Of a stretch of 64,000 nt of DNA, positions 43,799-55,080 are shown one piece after another. The stretch spans positions 2,731,702-2,795,701 of the forward strand of contig JAJEKV010000084.1 of the NCBI GenBank assembly GCA_021234155.1, read 5' to 3'. How positions within the stretch are numbered: the first letter of the stretch is position 1; each line of letters opens with the position of its first letter. The notes under the pieces were generated by a model. That model saw nothing but the letters and a program-made list of their open reading frames with translations. It had not been told where the DNA came from and made no database searches. The translations under genes and the position numbers were made by a program. The DNA comes from Isoetes taiwanensis. Its lineage: Eukaryota; Streptophyta; Lycopodiopsida; Isoetales; Isoetaceae.

Positions 43799-44148
43799 GT
43801 TCGATTCGTGGCGGTATTTTCGGTTTGTTGCCACGCGGTAAGACTCTTCTGGCTGGCAATATGTACGGTAGAGAGCCCAAGCTCTATCCCTTCAAGCATA
43901 AACAAGACTCCACCTAAAGCCACGCAATTCAGCCACTTCACCTTCAATCCAATCCTTTGGATTGTTCCACCCAGATGCACCGCTTCCTTGCTTCTCTCCA
44001 CCTTCTTACGCTTCCGTGAGTCTCCTCTTATACTATCACGCCATGCCCGCATGCAACTACTCCGCATGCCATGCCCGCATGCATGGTTTCCCATTTGTTG
44101 CTTCATCTTTGCTTCTACATGACATGTGTAAAGGCTATATATGCAACA
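43799..44148 (-). mobile_element. LTR-A, fourth copy (5' LTR of copia element 2)
   Basis: On the minus strand, TGTTGCATATATAGCC (44148) to GAATCGAACA (43799), 350 bp, the most complete LTR-A in the window. Confidence 0.85.
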
Positions 44149-45253
44149 AAAGCCAGTATCTCGAGGCCGATTCAATGATTTACAATCTTATTCTTACTAT
44201 TGGATCCATGGTACTGGATGCTGGCAAGTAACTATGGTGGAAATGCAACATCTTTATGTTGAACATCTTTATGTTTTGTGAGGATATGGGGTCTACAAGT
44301 ATTGTTAAGCATGACCCATCCTCATGATTTTGAGTTCATCAACATAATGTTAGAATAATGCTAACCCATAAGGTTTAAAAGTTGTGGAAACGGTACGTAC
44401 TTTGTAGCTTAAGATTTCTAATGGTTTAGGATAGGTATTCGTATGTTTATACATAGAAAGCTGATGGTGGGCATGGGAGTTTTGAGTCAAGCTGACATGT
44501 ACATGTAGCTGAGGCAAAGAAAACCTAAGATTAGTTGGGCTTTATTTATTCTTAAGAGGTTTTGTCGATGCAGGAAAGGAGCGATGGAGCGAAGCAGGGA
44601 ATGGCACAGGGGCAGGCACATGTCTGCTCTTGGTTTTTATCTTTATTATTGTCTGCTCTTGTCGTTGAATCTCCTTGTAAGTCTCCGGTTTGGTTTGTTT
44701 GCTCTGTTTATCTCAGTTCAGAACAAGCCTTGTGTCACTGCCTATGGCGAGAGGGTTAACTCCCTCGAACTGGGTTCTTTGTGTTTGAATTGGATCAGGG
44801 CTATGAAGGAATTTTTTGAGATTAAAAAAGGGCCTTCAGAACATGCAAAATAAGCCAAATGAAGAAAAATGAATTACCAATCAGAAATCAGAACCTAAGG
44901 GGTCCCGTCAGCAAAACTGTGATAACTAACTCACTGGATCACATTTTCTAGTATAAATGCTGATAGAAAAGCCCAAATAAGCTCACATTTGGTGCAATAG
45001 ATAGATCTCATTGAGATCTTTCCAATCTTTCCAATAAATAGGTGCATATGTTCTTAACACGTGATTGTCAACACTCCAAAACATATTGTTTTTAACACTT
45101 TTTACTATCCTATGGGGTTAAAAAATATGCAAACTGCCCAAGATTGAAAAGATCTCAATAAGATCTACTATTATACCAAACAGGAGCTCGTTTGGACTTT
45201 TCTATCAACACTTATGCTAGAAAACATAATCCAGTGAGTTTGTTATAACTGTT

Positions 45254-45451
45254 TTGCTGACTTGTTTATTTTTTGTAGTTTATATAACTTATTCAGCATT
45301 TCTTAGGAAGCCGTTATATGATTTCATAAAATCCCTAATATGCATGCCATTAGAAAAAGGACCTTTCAGACGACACCAGCACAGCAGGTCTGGACCTTAC
45401 ACGAAGGGGCATCATCGTCGGAGCTTCAATCCGCCCAACCATAGGTTGTAA
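45254..45451 (+). other. unidentified exon-like frame, copy A
   Basis: After a T-rich stretch ending TTTGTAG, the frame reads ITYSAFLRKPLYDFIKSL, then a basic RRHQHSRSGPYTKGHHRRSF tail and a stop. It is conserved without change in copy C (62827-63024). The polypyrimidine-AG start and the stop suggest a last exon. The protein family is not recognised. Confidence 0.3.
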
Positions 45452-45600
45452 AAAGCCCCTTCTTTGATGAAGAACTTGTATCAACATAATAGCGCCATAT
45501 CCAGTTCTTCTTTGGCCTGTTATAACAGCATCTTATACCATCAAACAGATAATGGACATGAGACAATACTTGTTTCGGAAGGAGTAATTTTTAGGAGCTG

Positions 45601-45681
45601 AAAATTTTCTGGCGACCGCCTGCTGACATGACAGGTCGCGAGTGGCGCTGCCACGTTAGCAGGCGGCCGCCAGAAAATTTT
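45601..45681. repeat. GC-centred hairpin, MITE-like, copy A
   Basis: AAAATTTTCTGGCG (45601-45614) is exactly complementary to CGCCAGAAAATTTT (45668-45681), and the arms continue inward as CCGCCTGCT / AGCAGGCGG with one offset. The corresponding sequence in copy C (about 63173-63255) has lost most of the pairing. Confidence 0.8.
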
Positions 45682-46430
45682 GAGAAATTTTCTGCTCTTG
45701 AAAATTCTTCGATGAAATTTCTAGGAGCTTGAAATTTCGCATGCATCATTTGGCGGCGCCGCTCACCATCATCTAGCAAAAATCGATAGGAGGTTTCGGA
45801 TTTAAAAAACGGTTGATTAGAGCCGAGGTCCCCGAAATTTCTTCTTTCTAATTTAAGTAGGGTTTGTTGTTCTTCTATTTACTACAACAGGGTAAATTTT
45901 AGCAGGTTCATGTGATTTATATCAGAATTAAGTATAGCGAAAGTTGTATGCCTTGGTTAGTGATTGACTACATTATTGACTCGGACACCATTGTTTGAAA
46001 TCATATCTTGGCGTAGAAATGACCCGTTTGACCCCATCAAGGGATCAAGCGGACCGACATGATATCTCTATTTGGAATCATAGATGGAATATTCATGAAA
46101 TCAATGGACCACAACAAGCGATAATAAAAACAAGCAATCATAGATTCCCTTGATGGGAATATCACAAATACTGTACAAAGAAAAGAAAATTGTGGTCCGT
46201 ACCGCAATCATTTAAGATCATCAAGTTGTTTATGAAGCTCTGTGCTGCAAGAGTTTATCTTTAACAAAATGACAAAATATTATGCATTACTAGAAAAGAG
46301 GCCGCGTGAAACCTTCTAAATCTACGTTATGATTATTTTTTCATCTCGAAAGTGATGTTTGTCTGATCAAATTCCTCCCACCCCAGATAAAGAAGTCCAT
46401 CATTGTAGGACAACCACTATTGAATTTATG

Positions 46431-47310
46431 CTATCTATTTTACATTCAAAAGTTAAAGGTTGAGAGATATAGTGCAATAGCCTTTTGTTGCATCATCATG
46501 TTTTCTGATTGCAATGTTATGCGAGGACACAATGCATGATATGCAAGATACACAATGAAAAAATGTGCAGCGGACCTTGCTAAATGGATATGACAGAAGC
46601 ATTTAAAGTAGTAATTATATCTGACCTACACTCGGGCAAAGAGAAGGGACTATTTAAAGTAGTAATTATATCTGACCTACACTCGGGCAAAAGAAAAAGG
46701 GCAAAGAGAAGGGATTTGAAACCGATTATTATGATTATTATTTGTGATCACGGAGATCAAATAAATTTCAAAGTTTGTTAGCATTCTAAGCTTCAAAGTA
46801 AATGCAGTTGTTTCAAAGAGGTCTACGGGTTAGTCATCTACTATACTATTGCTCTGACTATTGCACTGACTGAGATAATGTACCAAAGGAATTTTTGTAG
46901 CAAACAAACTTATGTAAAACGAACTACATAATTACCTCCAACTTTTAGGAATTGAATCTCCTCTTATAGATCTATATCAAGATCACATACATTGGAAGGT
47001 TTATGCACTCTTTCTCTTATTCCTTTCCACAATTTCACCATAAGATATAGGTTCATATAAATTTGATGTTCTTACATCCTTTCTTTTCACGTTCTTCCAT
47101 ATGTAACATTCCACTATTCATGATATCCTGTATTCTGCATTCTTCTTCTGCAGCTATAACCACTTACGGTACTTACAATTTGTAAATTATAGCCTTGCTC
47201 GAGTTCTCGATGTTTGATAATCATTTCTTCCAACTTGTTTTGGTTCCCATAATTGATTGGAACCACCTTTTGTAATTTTCCCATCATATCATCTGTCATG
47301 CATTTTCAAT
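46431..47310. other. unassigned sequence right of copy A
   Basis: No gene recognised. It contains a 51-bp direct duplication (46601-46651 and 46652-46690 onward) that repeats the peptide FKVVIISDLHSGK in frame. ISDLH resembles a metallophosphoesterase start motif, but nothing else of that fold is present. Confidence 0.4.
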
Positions 47311-47326
47311 ACCGTGGGCAGAACCA

Positions 47327-48843
47327 TTGCATTTGTGCACTCGCACTCATCCTACACCTTTCCGCAACAAGATGGTTTATCAAGTGCAAACCACACCTCG
47401 GCACCAATCGCAATATCGTGACCACCACTACGAGCGCAACCCAATCAACTCTATCAGCAGGGGAGCAACAACGGGGACCCAACACACCGTCCTCCTTTTG
47501 ATCCTCAAAGCTTCGGTGTTATCCTTTGTCAGAATGGGGTCATACCACCCGGGCGTGTCCTCAACTTCCACAAGTTCAAGTGCAGCTTCACGGCACAAAT
47601 CAGACCACATCGGTCCACCTCACGGCTTACCAACTGCGGATTGCTAATGGCAAACAAGGCCAGCGTCCTGTTCTTCGGAAGCCACCTCGCGCCTCGGCAA
47701 TCACGCTATCAACCAGCTCCCGCCACTCAACCTCCGGATGGATCAACAAGCACGGGGAAGAAATTTTTCGGGCTCTTAATCCTCCCGTCCAGCCATCAAA
47801 TTGGGTTGGTTTGGTTTCACGCGCCCGGACGAGGCGTCACGTCCCCTTAACCATTATTCCTAATGGCCGCAACCTGCCTTTCTTTGTCGACACCATTCCT
47901 CATGCCCGAAGCAAAAAGGTTCACTTTGCACTGACTTGGAGAAACTCATGCGCATGTTATGCCTAAAGTTAAGCCAAAGCATTTTGAACCTCATGCAAGG
48001 CTGGCTGAAGGCATACGTTGGCTAATGTTCATGCCACTACTCGAGCTCAACAAAGACAAAAGCCCTTCCACGTCTCAACCTCCACGCTCTCAGACATATC
48101 CACATATAGCTGCCAAGGTTGACCTACTCAAAGAAGTTGCTGCTTCATTACCACGCACTCCAGCACCTGTGGATCCAGCAGATCCTTTTTCTCATGTGCC
48201 TCTGGAACTCCAAGAGGAACTAGCAAAAATCAAAATTCCTTTAAGTTTGGCCACAATTTTGAAACTCTGTCCTGCTCTCAAGGACCAGTTACCACTCCCG
48301 ACTGTTTTGGTTGGGGCTGTTGCTACCTCTACTCCCACGGTACATGCCACGGTGGGCAATCAACAAGTCAATCATGTTCAAATTGATGGAGGTAGCGCGG
48401 TCAATCTCATCACGGATAAACTCCGCAAACAAATGGGCATCAAACAACTCTATCGTGCCCCATATGACATCAAATTGGCTAATGGCCATATCACGCGACC
48501 TCAAGGCGTCACGCCTCTTCTTCACATCAACATTGGTGATCTCCGATTCCCCTTGGAATTTGGTGTTTGGAAGGCTGGAGAAGATCCAGGTGATTATGAA
48601 ATGTTGGTCGGCAGACCTTTTCTTCGCCATGCCAAGAGTATCCATTACTGGGCGACGGATCGAGTTAGTCATCACAGATGGTCACCTCAATGCCACCATG
48701 GACTTGGAGGCCGGGCAAAATTATTTCCGTCGACCTTTGCTGAACCCTCTCTCTCCGACACGGTTCGAGGGGCGCCCGAGAATATCTATCAAGTTCGGGC
48801 TACACTGCGAGTGCGCCTCTGTCCTCCTACCCGAATATGCTGA
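47327..48843 (+). pseudogene. gypsy gag-protease region
   Basis: The gag part is in several frames (HQSQYRDHHYERNPINSIS; later a Pro-rich stretch) and I could not place a CCHC knuckle. The 294-codon frame from 47959 contains the protease: HATVGNQQVNHVQIDGGSAV with DGGSAVN as active site (usual form D-S/G-G-S/A), then KLANGHITRPQGVTPLLHIN and YEMLVGRPFLRHAKSIHYW. This aspartic protease would cut the polyprotein. The frame ends in sequence that has drifted out of frame after about 48680. Confidence 0.8.
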
Positions 48844-49084
48844 TCCTTGGGGAGAAATGACTCTTGATCAAGACCGGGGCTGTGGCTGCTTTGCTTGACC
48901 CTTACGGCTCCTTGCAATCCGAATCCAGCGTGTTGATCACTTTTGGATCTTTGAACCTCCTGCAAGCTCTGTTGATGTACACATTTGTCATGAAGCAACC
49001 TGCAGCGATGAAACTTCGGCAACCTCTCTTTTTCACCACGCAGCGAGTGCCACGCATCTGTTATGCTTCAACCTCCTGCTCACA

Positions 49085-51965
49085 TTGTCGAGGACGGAAG
49101 TTATCCCCCATATTCGGACTCACGAGAGTGAGATTGTGGGCGTAGGCAACAATCGGACTGTCGCATTGCTGCCAATCTTCCAACCCCTATCTTACGGGGG
49201 CCGTCACACTCTTCAAAAAGTTCAAACACATTTTAAGCACGGAGCTACGAGAGATCTTGGGGATCAACAAAACCTTGGGGAACTCACCATTCCTACCAAG
49301 TCGATGCGCGTCGGTCTAGCAGCGGCGATGCAGGCTCAACCCCAATTACGGTGATCGCGTCAAAGGGAAATTGACAAACTCCTTCTTTGCGGGTTTGATC
49401 TATGAGGTCAAACATTACGAATGGGTGAGCCCCATCGTCATTGCACTCAAACACAATGGTAAGATCCGGCGTTTGCGTGGACTACGAAAACTCAATCGAG
49501 CCCACGGGCGTGATCATTTTCCACTTCCCTTCACGAGACCGAGGTTGCGGAAGAGGTTCTTTGGACATGAGATGTACTCCTTCATGGATGGTTTTTCTGG
49601 CTACAATCAGATCTCAATCAAAGAATCGATCAACTCAAGACTACTTTCACCACCCGGTAAAGTCACTTTTTGCCTACAAGGTGGTTCCTTTTGGCTTATC
49701 AAACTCCCCATCCACGTTTCAGCGCATCATGCTCTCGGTTTTTCATGATTTTATGAAGGAAAATCCCTTCTTACAAAATTTTCAAGATGACTTCTCGCCT
49801 ACGGTTCCATGGCTGACCCATTTGGATAAATTGGAACTTCGTCTTTCAGAAATGTGATGAGTGCGGCATTAGTCTCAATCAGGAGAAATGCACCTTTTGT
49901 GTCACCTCGGGTGTTCTGTTGGGACATGTGGTCGACCAAAGCGCGGTATCACCACGGATCTGCCAAAATCAATTTGTGTGCTCAAGGCTCAAGCACCGGC
50001 CAATATCAAGAAACACGCTCTTTCTTGGGTAAGGTCAATTATTACTCCACCTTCATCCACGGACTCGCGACCATTGCGGATCCCATTCATAAACTCACGG
50101 GGGATGAATCCACAGGCTTGGAATTCCCGGCGGATCTTTGCTTTCCAACAGTTGAAGCTCTTGCTTACTCGGGCCCGGTTCTTGTTCCTCCTCAATGGGA
50201 CAAGCCCTTTCATGTTCATGTCGATGTCACCGGCATTTGCTATTGGGCTGTTCTTTCTCAAGAATATGGTGATAAACCAAACCCGATCGCCCGGTAGGAA
50301 ACTCAATTCTTTGGCCAACTACTCTGCCGCCAGGCGAGAAGCCTTGGGTTTAATTTTTTGCGTCCAACGCTTCCGTCACTATCTTTTGGGCGGTCGGATC
50401 AAATTCTTTGTTGACCACCGGGCACTTCTTTATTTGATCAACAAATCCCGCCCACGGGCGCATTGCTCGTTGGGTCCTCCTTCTGCAAGAATTTGCACCT
50501 TTTGAAATTGTTCACAAGGCGGCAAATCTCATGTTGTCGGATTATCTTTCGCATCCACGCAGATGATCCCTCCTTTGGAGTCTCGGGGCGCCTTTCACGG
50601 CGCTCAACTCTTTTTGGTCACGGCAACACCTCATTGGTTTCATGACTTTTCAGCGGTATCTCCTCACATGTGCTCTTCCACGGAGGACGCATACGGCTCT
50701 CTCAATAGCGACAATCCCGTCGACATCAATTTCTCCGCGTGAGGTCCGTGACTACACCATGGTTGCAGGCCATCTTTACAAAAGGGTAAGGATACCATCC
50801 TTCGCCGGCCGCGTGTTCTCCCTCATGAGGTCCCGATATTGTTAGAAGCCCATGAAGGGCTCGGTGGTGGTCATTTTCATGGTGACACCACGGCCGCAAA
50901 AATCCTTCTTTGCTGGTTATTTTTGGCCCACGCTCTTCAAAGGCGCTCACGCCCCGCCGCGTGTGATGCTTGCCGGCGTGTGGGGCGGCCCACGACCCGT
51001 GGCGCTCTTCCCTTGGCGCCCGTCGCCGCCCTTCCCTTCGGCAAATGGGGAATGGATTTTTGTGGGACCCATCGATCTCTGCTGCGGTACACCCGTGCAG
51101 CTACGATTCCCGGTTCTCACCGACTCACGCTACTAAATGGGCGGAAGCTTTGCGCACTTCCGGACAACAACTGCGGCAAGCACTGACCAAGGTCCTCTAT
51201 CAACAAATTATCCGCGATTTGGCTGCCCCCACCGGGCTGGTCGGTGATCGTGGTGTCCATTTTATCAATCATACGATCAAGGAGCTGGACGGATTATCTC
51301 CGGATACATCATCACAAGAGCACACCTTACTATCCTCAAAGGCAATGGTTTGGCGAAAGCACCAACAAAACTCGGTCACAATTCTCAAGAAAATGTGTGG
51401 CGCTTCGACCGACCGTGGCAAAACAAGCTTCCCTCTTGTTCTTTGGGCTTACAATACTTGTTTCAAAATAGCTCTGGTCACACTCCCTTCAAATTGGTTT
51501 ATGGTCAAGAAGCTCTCATGCCTTTTTGAGTACATTCTCCCAACTCTCCGTTTTCAAGCGGCTCACGCCCATAATCCGCTTCTTTTTGCACTCAAAGAAA
51601 GGGTCTATCAATTGGAACAGTTGGATGAACTTCGAAGGGATGCTTATATTCGTGTTCTTCATGGACAACGGTTGCAAAAATCTCTACATGACAAACGTCT
51701 GAAGACAAAAACATTCAAAGAAGGAGATTTGGTTCTTCTTTATGATTCTCGGTACAAAAATTTTTCGGGTAAGCTTAAGTTTCGATGGCTTGGCCCTTAT
51801 CAAATTGTTCAAGTGGTTCAACCCAGCGTTTTCCAGCTGGCTGAGTTAGATGGAACTCCATTACCTACACTGGTTAATGGCTTTCGCCTCAAAACATTTC
51901 ATACCACAGCAAGTGAAAATCAACAAACAGATACAGTTCAAGACGCAACCACAACAGATCATTAG
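49085..51965 (+). pseudogene. gypsy pol: RT, RNase H, integrase with GPY/F-type C-terminus, frameshifted
   Basis: RT blocks: DHFPLPFT, MYSFMDGFSGYNQISIKE, YKVVPFGLSNSPSTFQRIML and, for the YxDD site, FQDDFSP (about 49785; Tyr/Phe-x-Asp-Asp is kept as FQDD). RNase H: NYSAARREALGLIFCVQRFR then HYLLGGRIKFFVDHRALLYL. Integrase: HEGLGGGHFHGDTTAAKILL, a zinc-binding C..C (CDACRRVG), GKWGMDF, GLVGDRGVHFINHTIKEL and TPYYP. The C-terminal section (to 51965) is open: LYQLEQLDELRRDAYIRV-like, FKEGDLVLLYDSRYKNFSGK and LKFRWLGPYQIVQVV (GPY/F). Frame changes occur about every 100-300 bp upstream; the last 330 codons are mostly in one frame. Function: reverse transcription and integration of the element. 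Confidence 0.87.
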
Positions 51966-53451
51966 AGGAAATTTGAGATCTCATTTCATCCCCATAAGAA
52001 TCCTCCAATGGAATGGCTACCCTCTATTAACTGCAATTAATGCAGCACCAACAACTTCATTGCTGTTGTTTTTCCCCAATAACTTCTAATCCACTTGTCA
52101 AAATGTTGCGACGTTTGTTGCATTAGATGCGGAATGAAAAGATCTTTCCAATGATATATGGTTATAATATATTTCAATATGGTCATATGCGTTAACCTTA
52201 AAAAAATATGATTTTTTGCTTATTTCTTATATATTTATATCGTAAAAGATGTATGAATGGGTTATCACTAGATAGATCTTGTGAAGACGAACCCATTGCT
52301 ACAAAAAGTTTTTGAATCGGAGTTCTGGATCAAAAGTTATAATGAAAAAATGATACTACAGAAGTTAGTTGCAGCCGCATTAATTACAGGCTGCCACATA
52401 ATACTGGAATGAGATATACTGGAGCTCTTCTCTTATTGGACAGTTTAAAAAGCTGACATGGCATTTTAAGCATCCCTTAATGGGACAAAATGTGATCTCG
52501 TTTTTCCTCTAATGAGTGACTAAAACGGCAGCATATTATATTATAGGTGGAAATTTTACAAAATGTGGGCACAGCCCAGCTCTTTCCGCTATGGGCACTG
52601 CCTTATATACAAAAACGGGCTCAGAGCCCTATCTACTAAAAACCTAAGAAGAAAAACCCTCTACTCCGGGTTCGGAGCAGAGGTGATGCGGAGGAGGTGG
52701 TAGAGGTTCTGCTCAGGGTCCCAGCGAAGGTGCAGAACCACCTCCATCCCGTTGGTCTTCGGATCGGGATGTTCAGCCATCCCGGCACACCAGCTATCCA
52801 TTCTCAAAGCCCACGATTGTGGCGGCGAGAGGTCCGGACAATCCATCTTGCGGGTAATCCACTCGGCGGTTAGTGGGCATCGTGCGGTTCTCGTTCAAAA
52901 CCGGCGGCCATCTTTGGCGCCATCGGATGTCTTCGCTTCACTCCGGGTTAGTCTTATATAGCCAACCGAGGAACTCCTTGTCGGCGTGGACCAATCAGAA
53001 AATTAAGCCAGCGTGGTTGCAATGCAAAATTTGTTTCTAAAATGAGAATCTTTTCTCCCGCCGCATATCTAGCCATGGTACAACCGACACATTCGTCTTA
53101 ATGATATCCCACTTGAGGTTACCCGGCATTAAATGCCATTCCTTCTTTTCACGCCCGTCGAACATTAATGTGTGTCCTTTGGTTTTGTCACATCCCATCA
53201 TTCTCTCCGTCTCATCTCCACCGTTCATTGCTTCTCCCTTTGTTGTTGGGGACTTAGCCAAATTTTTGCCTCTCAATCCCCTCCTTGGCATCTTTCGACA
53301 CTGGCACCATCAGCGGTTTTACGTTTCGCCCTCATCATGACCCTTCGCCCACATTTTGCGCCCTAAACCTTTTCATCTCTGCGCCTGCCGTCCTCCGTTC
53401 TTTGCCTTAGTCCTCGCCTTTGAATCACTTGTTCTTTTCGCTAATCTTTGC
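51966..53451. other. non-coding spacer in the gypsy element
   Basis: AT-rich from 51990 to 52560, then moderately GC-rich. A minus frame at 52661-52846 (segment MEVVLHLRWDPEQNLYHLL) is unrecognised and may be a shadow or captured sequence. No polypurine tract is evident directly after pol, which fits with the coding frame that follows belonging to the same element. Confidence 0.4.
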
Positions 53452-55080
53452 CATGGCTGCACCAAAATTTTCTACACTTCACGCCTCGCTCCCGGGAACC
53501 GGCTCTTTTTCGAAGTCAGTATCTTTCTTGACGCCCACTTTCCGGTGAAGCCCTTGTTGGCCGAATCGTCGCGGTCGCGAGCGCCGAGAAACTTTACGAA
53601 TTCTCTCAAATGGAACTTCCAGGCTCCCAATCCCGACCGGTTAAGCGGTTCATCGCTAACATCGTCAACAGCCCGCATGGATACACCACGATTGGTCGAT
53701 GGCACCACCATTTATTTGACAAAGACCTGATTTCGAGGTATTCCATATTCCTTTGCAAACCCTTGTTTATCTTGGTGCGCCATACGGGATCTCGATGTCA
53801 CCGGAAGTTTGGTGCTCACGCTTATCATGCAAATGTGCATCGCTCGACCAATATTGACAAGCCCCATGAGACCTTTGTTAAGTTTTACGTGGCGCAAGTT
53901 CCTTGGGTATTCTATCAAGAACACCCATATCAATAAACCTTTCTATAATATAGTGGTCTTTGCTACTCACTCAACCCACCACATTGATTGGCCCCAATTC
54001 TTTGTTCTACCGTCTTCTCCAAGAAGTGGACCGTCTTGGGCTGCCACTTCTATTTCTGAAGTTTTCGTGGGAGGCCACCTTCAAGCCATTATCCGTCATT
54101 ACTTTCCTCCCACCCTCCTCCTTCTCATGATTCCACTCAGTGGTCCCTTCCTCGGACTCACCAAATTCGGCACTTCCGCCCTTCTTCCTCTGGTCATCTC
54201 AAAATTCCGCAGACTCCCATGTCCTTTGTCTCCTCCTCGCTTCTGAGAATCCAAGCATTCCGGTTCACACCATGTCTCACAAACATCATAAACCCGCAGC
54301 GGCATTTTTCCACCACCACAGCACCCTCGTCATTTGTTGTTGTATCGATATCGGCCGGGATGCTCAAGTTCTTTGTTCTAAAGTTACAAGAATCCCAAGA
54401 AGCTCTTATGAATGGGGTTCACACGGCCCAGACGGCCTCAGATGCGGTTCACCGTGACCTTCTAGCTGCAACTGCACAAGTTCAAACTTTGGAAGCCCAA
54501 CTTCAAGAAAAGCACGGGGCTCTCTTACAGGCCCGCATAGATCTCAAAAGTGCACAGGATCAGGCCAGCCTCCTTGCAGATCAACAGGCTCAGCTTCAAT
54601 CCGAAATTCAGGACTTATTGGAGCAAAACAAGTCCAAAGACACCCTCCTGGGTGACAAGGAGAAAGATATTGCTAAGCTCGACACCTTGTACTCCGAGCT
54701 TTGTGACAATTACAACACTCAAGTTCAACACCTTACAGAGCGTGACGCTCAAATTGCCTCTTTGACGGCTCAGCTCTCCACGCAGACTTCTTAGCTCACA
54801 TCCCTCCAAGATTAGCTTACGGAGGTTCAGAAACAGAAACTTCTTGATGACGCGGAGATTGACGTGCTTCGACTCAATGCTCCTGGGCAATCCTCCTCAC
54901 AGGTTAACACTTCTTAGAAACGGGTCCGTAACCAGTCATGCCTTCTGTTAGAAAAGGACCACAGGATCCGTGACCTCGAACAACAGCTACAGCACGCTAT
55001 TCAGTCTGCTGATGAGGCTCAGACCAAACTGGACGCAAATCAGGCCTCCTTCCAGGAGTCGGCACCGAGATCAGTCAGAG
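53452..55080 (+). pseudogene. additional gypsy reading frame: globular N-part and long coiled coil
   Basis: An ATG at 53452 (MAAPKFSTLHASLPGTGSFS) starts a region of about 540 codons spread over several frames. The N-part contains MELPGSQSRPVKRFIANIVN, then SPHGYTTIGRWHHHLFDKDL, LISRYSIFLCKPLFILVRHT and later unrecognised sequence. From about 54370 to 54794 one frame is a clear heptad coiled coil (LLAATAQVQTLEAQLQEKHG, then DQQAQLQSEIQDLLEQNKSK), and it continues past a stop with DHRIRDLEQQLQHAIQSADE up to the LTR. Its position, after integrase and before the 3' LTR, is where Athila/Tat-type elements keep an env-like or other additional frame. I see no transmembrane segment that would make it envelope-like. 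Function unknown. Confidence 0.55.

Larger units (their letters stand above)
39715..44148 (-). mobile_element. Ty1/copia element 2, minus orientation, gag mostly replaced
   Basis: On the minus strand the order is: 5' LTR-A (44148-43799), primer-binding site, about 180 bp, a second kind of LTR (43602-43436), another primer-binding-like site, a short remnant in place of gag, protease/gag-pre-integrase, integrase, RT, RNase H, polypurine tract and truncated 3' LTR-A. Its RT-RNase H half is the inverted partner of element 1. The right end at 44148 directly abuts copy A sequence. Confidence 0.85.
32711..46430 (+). repeat. segmental duplication, copy A (interrupted)
   Basis: Sequence 32711-37313 plus 44149-46430 matches 57076-64000 in the same order and orientation, with small differences. 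The 6.8 kb between 37314 and 44148 is copia-derived and absent from copy C. Content shared with copy C: unknown exon-like block (34460-34618), inverted LINE 3' ends, an ELO-like N-terminus (37143) and a hairpin (45601-45681). The match may continue beyond 46430, but copy C leaves the window there. Confidence 0.93.

Noticed and set aside
44562-44853. Overlapping frames 44562-44759 and 44584-44853 as a gene
   Set aside because: Present in copy C as well, but no motif or splice-like borders support either frame, and the two overlap in different frames.
47959-48843. Independent host gene of 294 codons
   Set aside because: It holds the retroviral-type protease DGGSAVN and is collinear with downstream RT and integrase, so it is part of the gypsy element.
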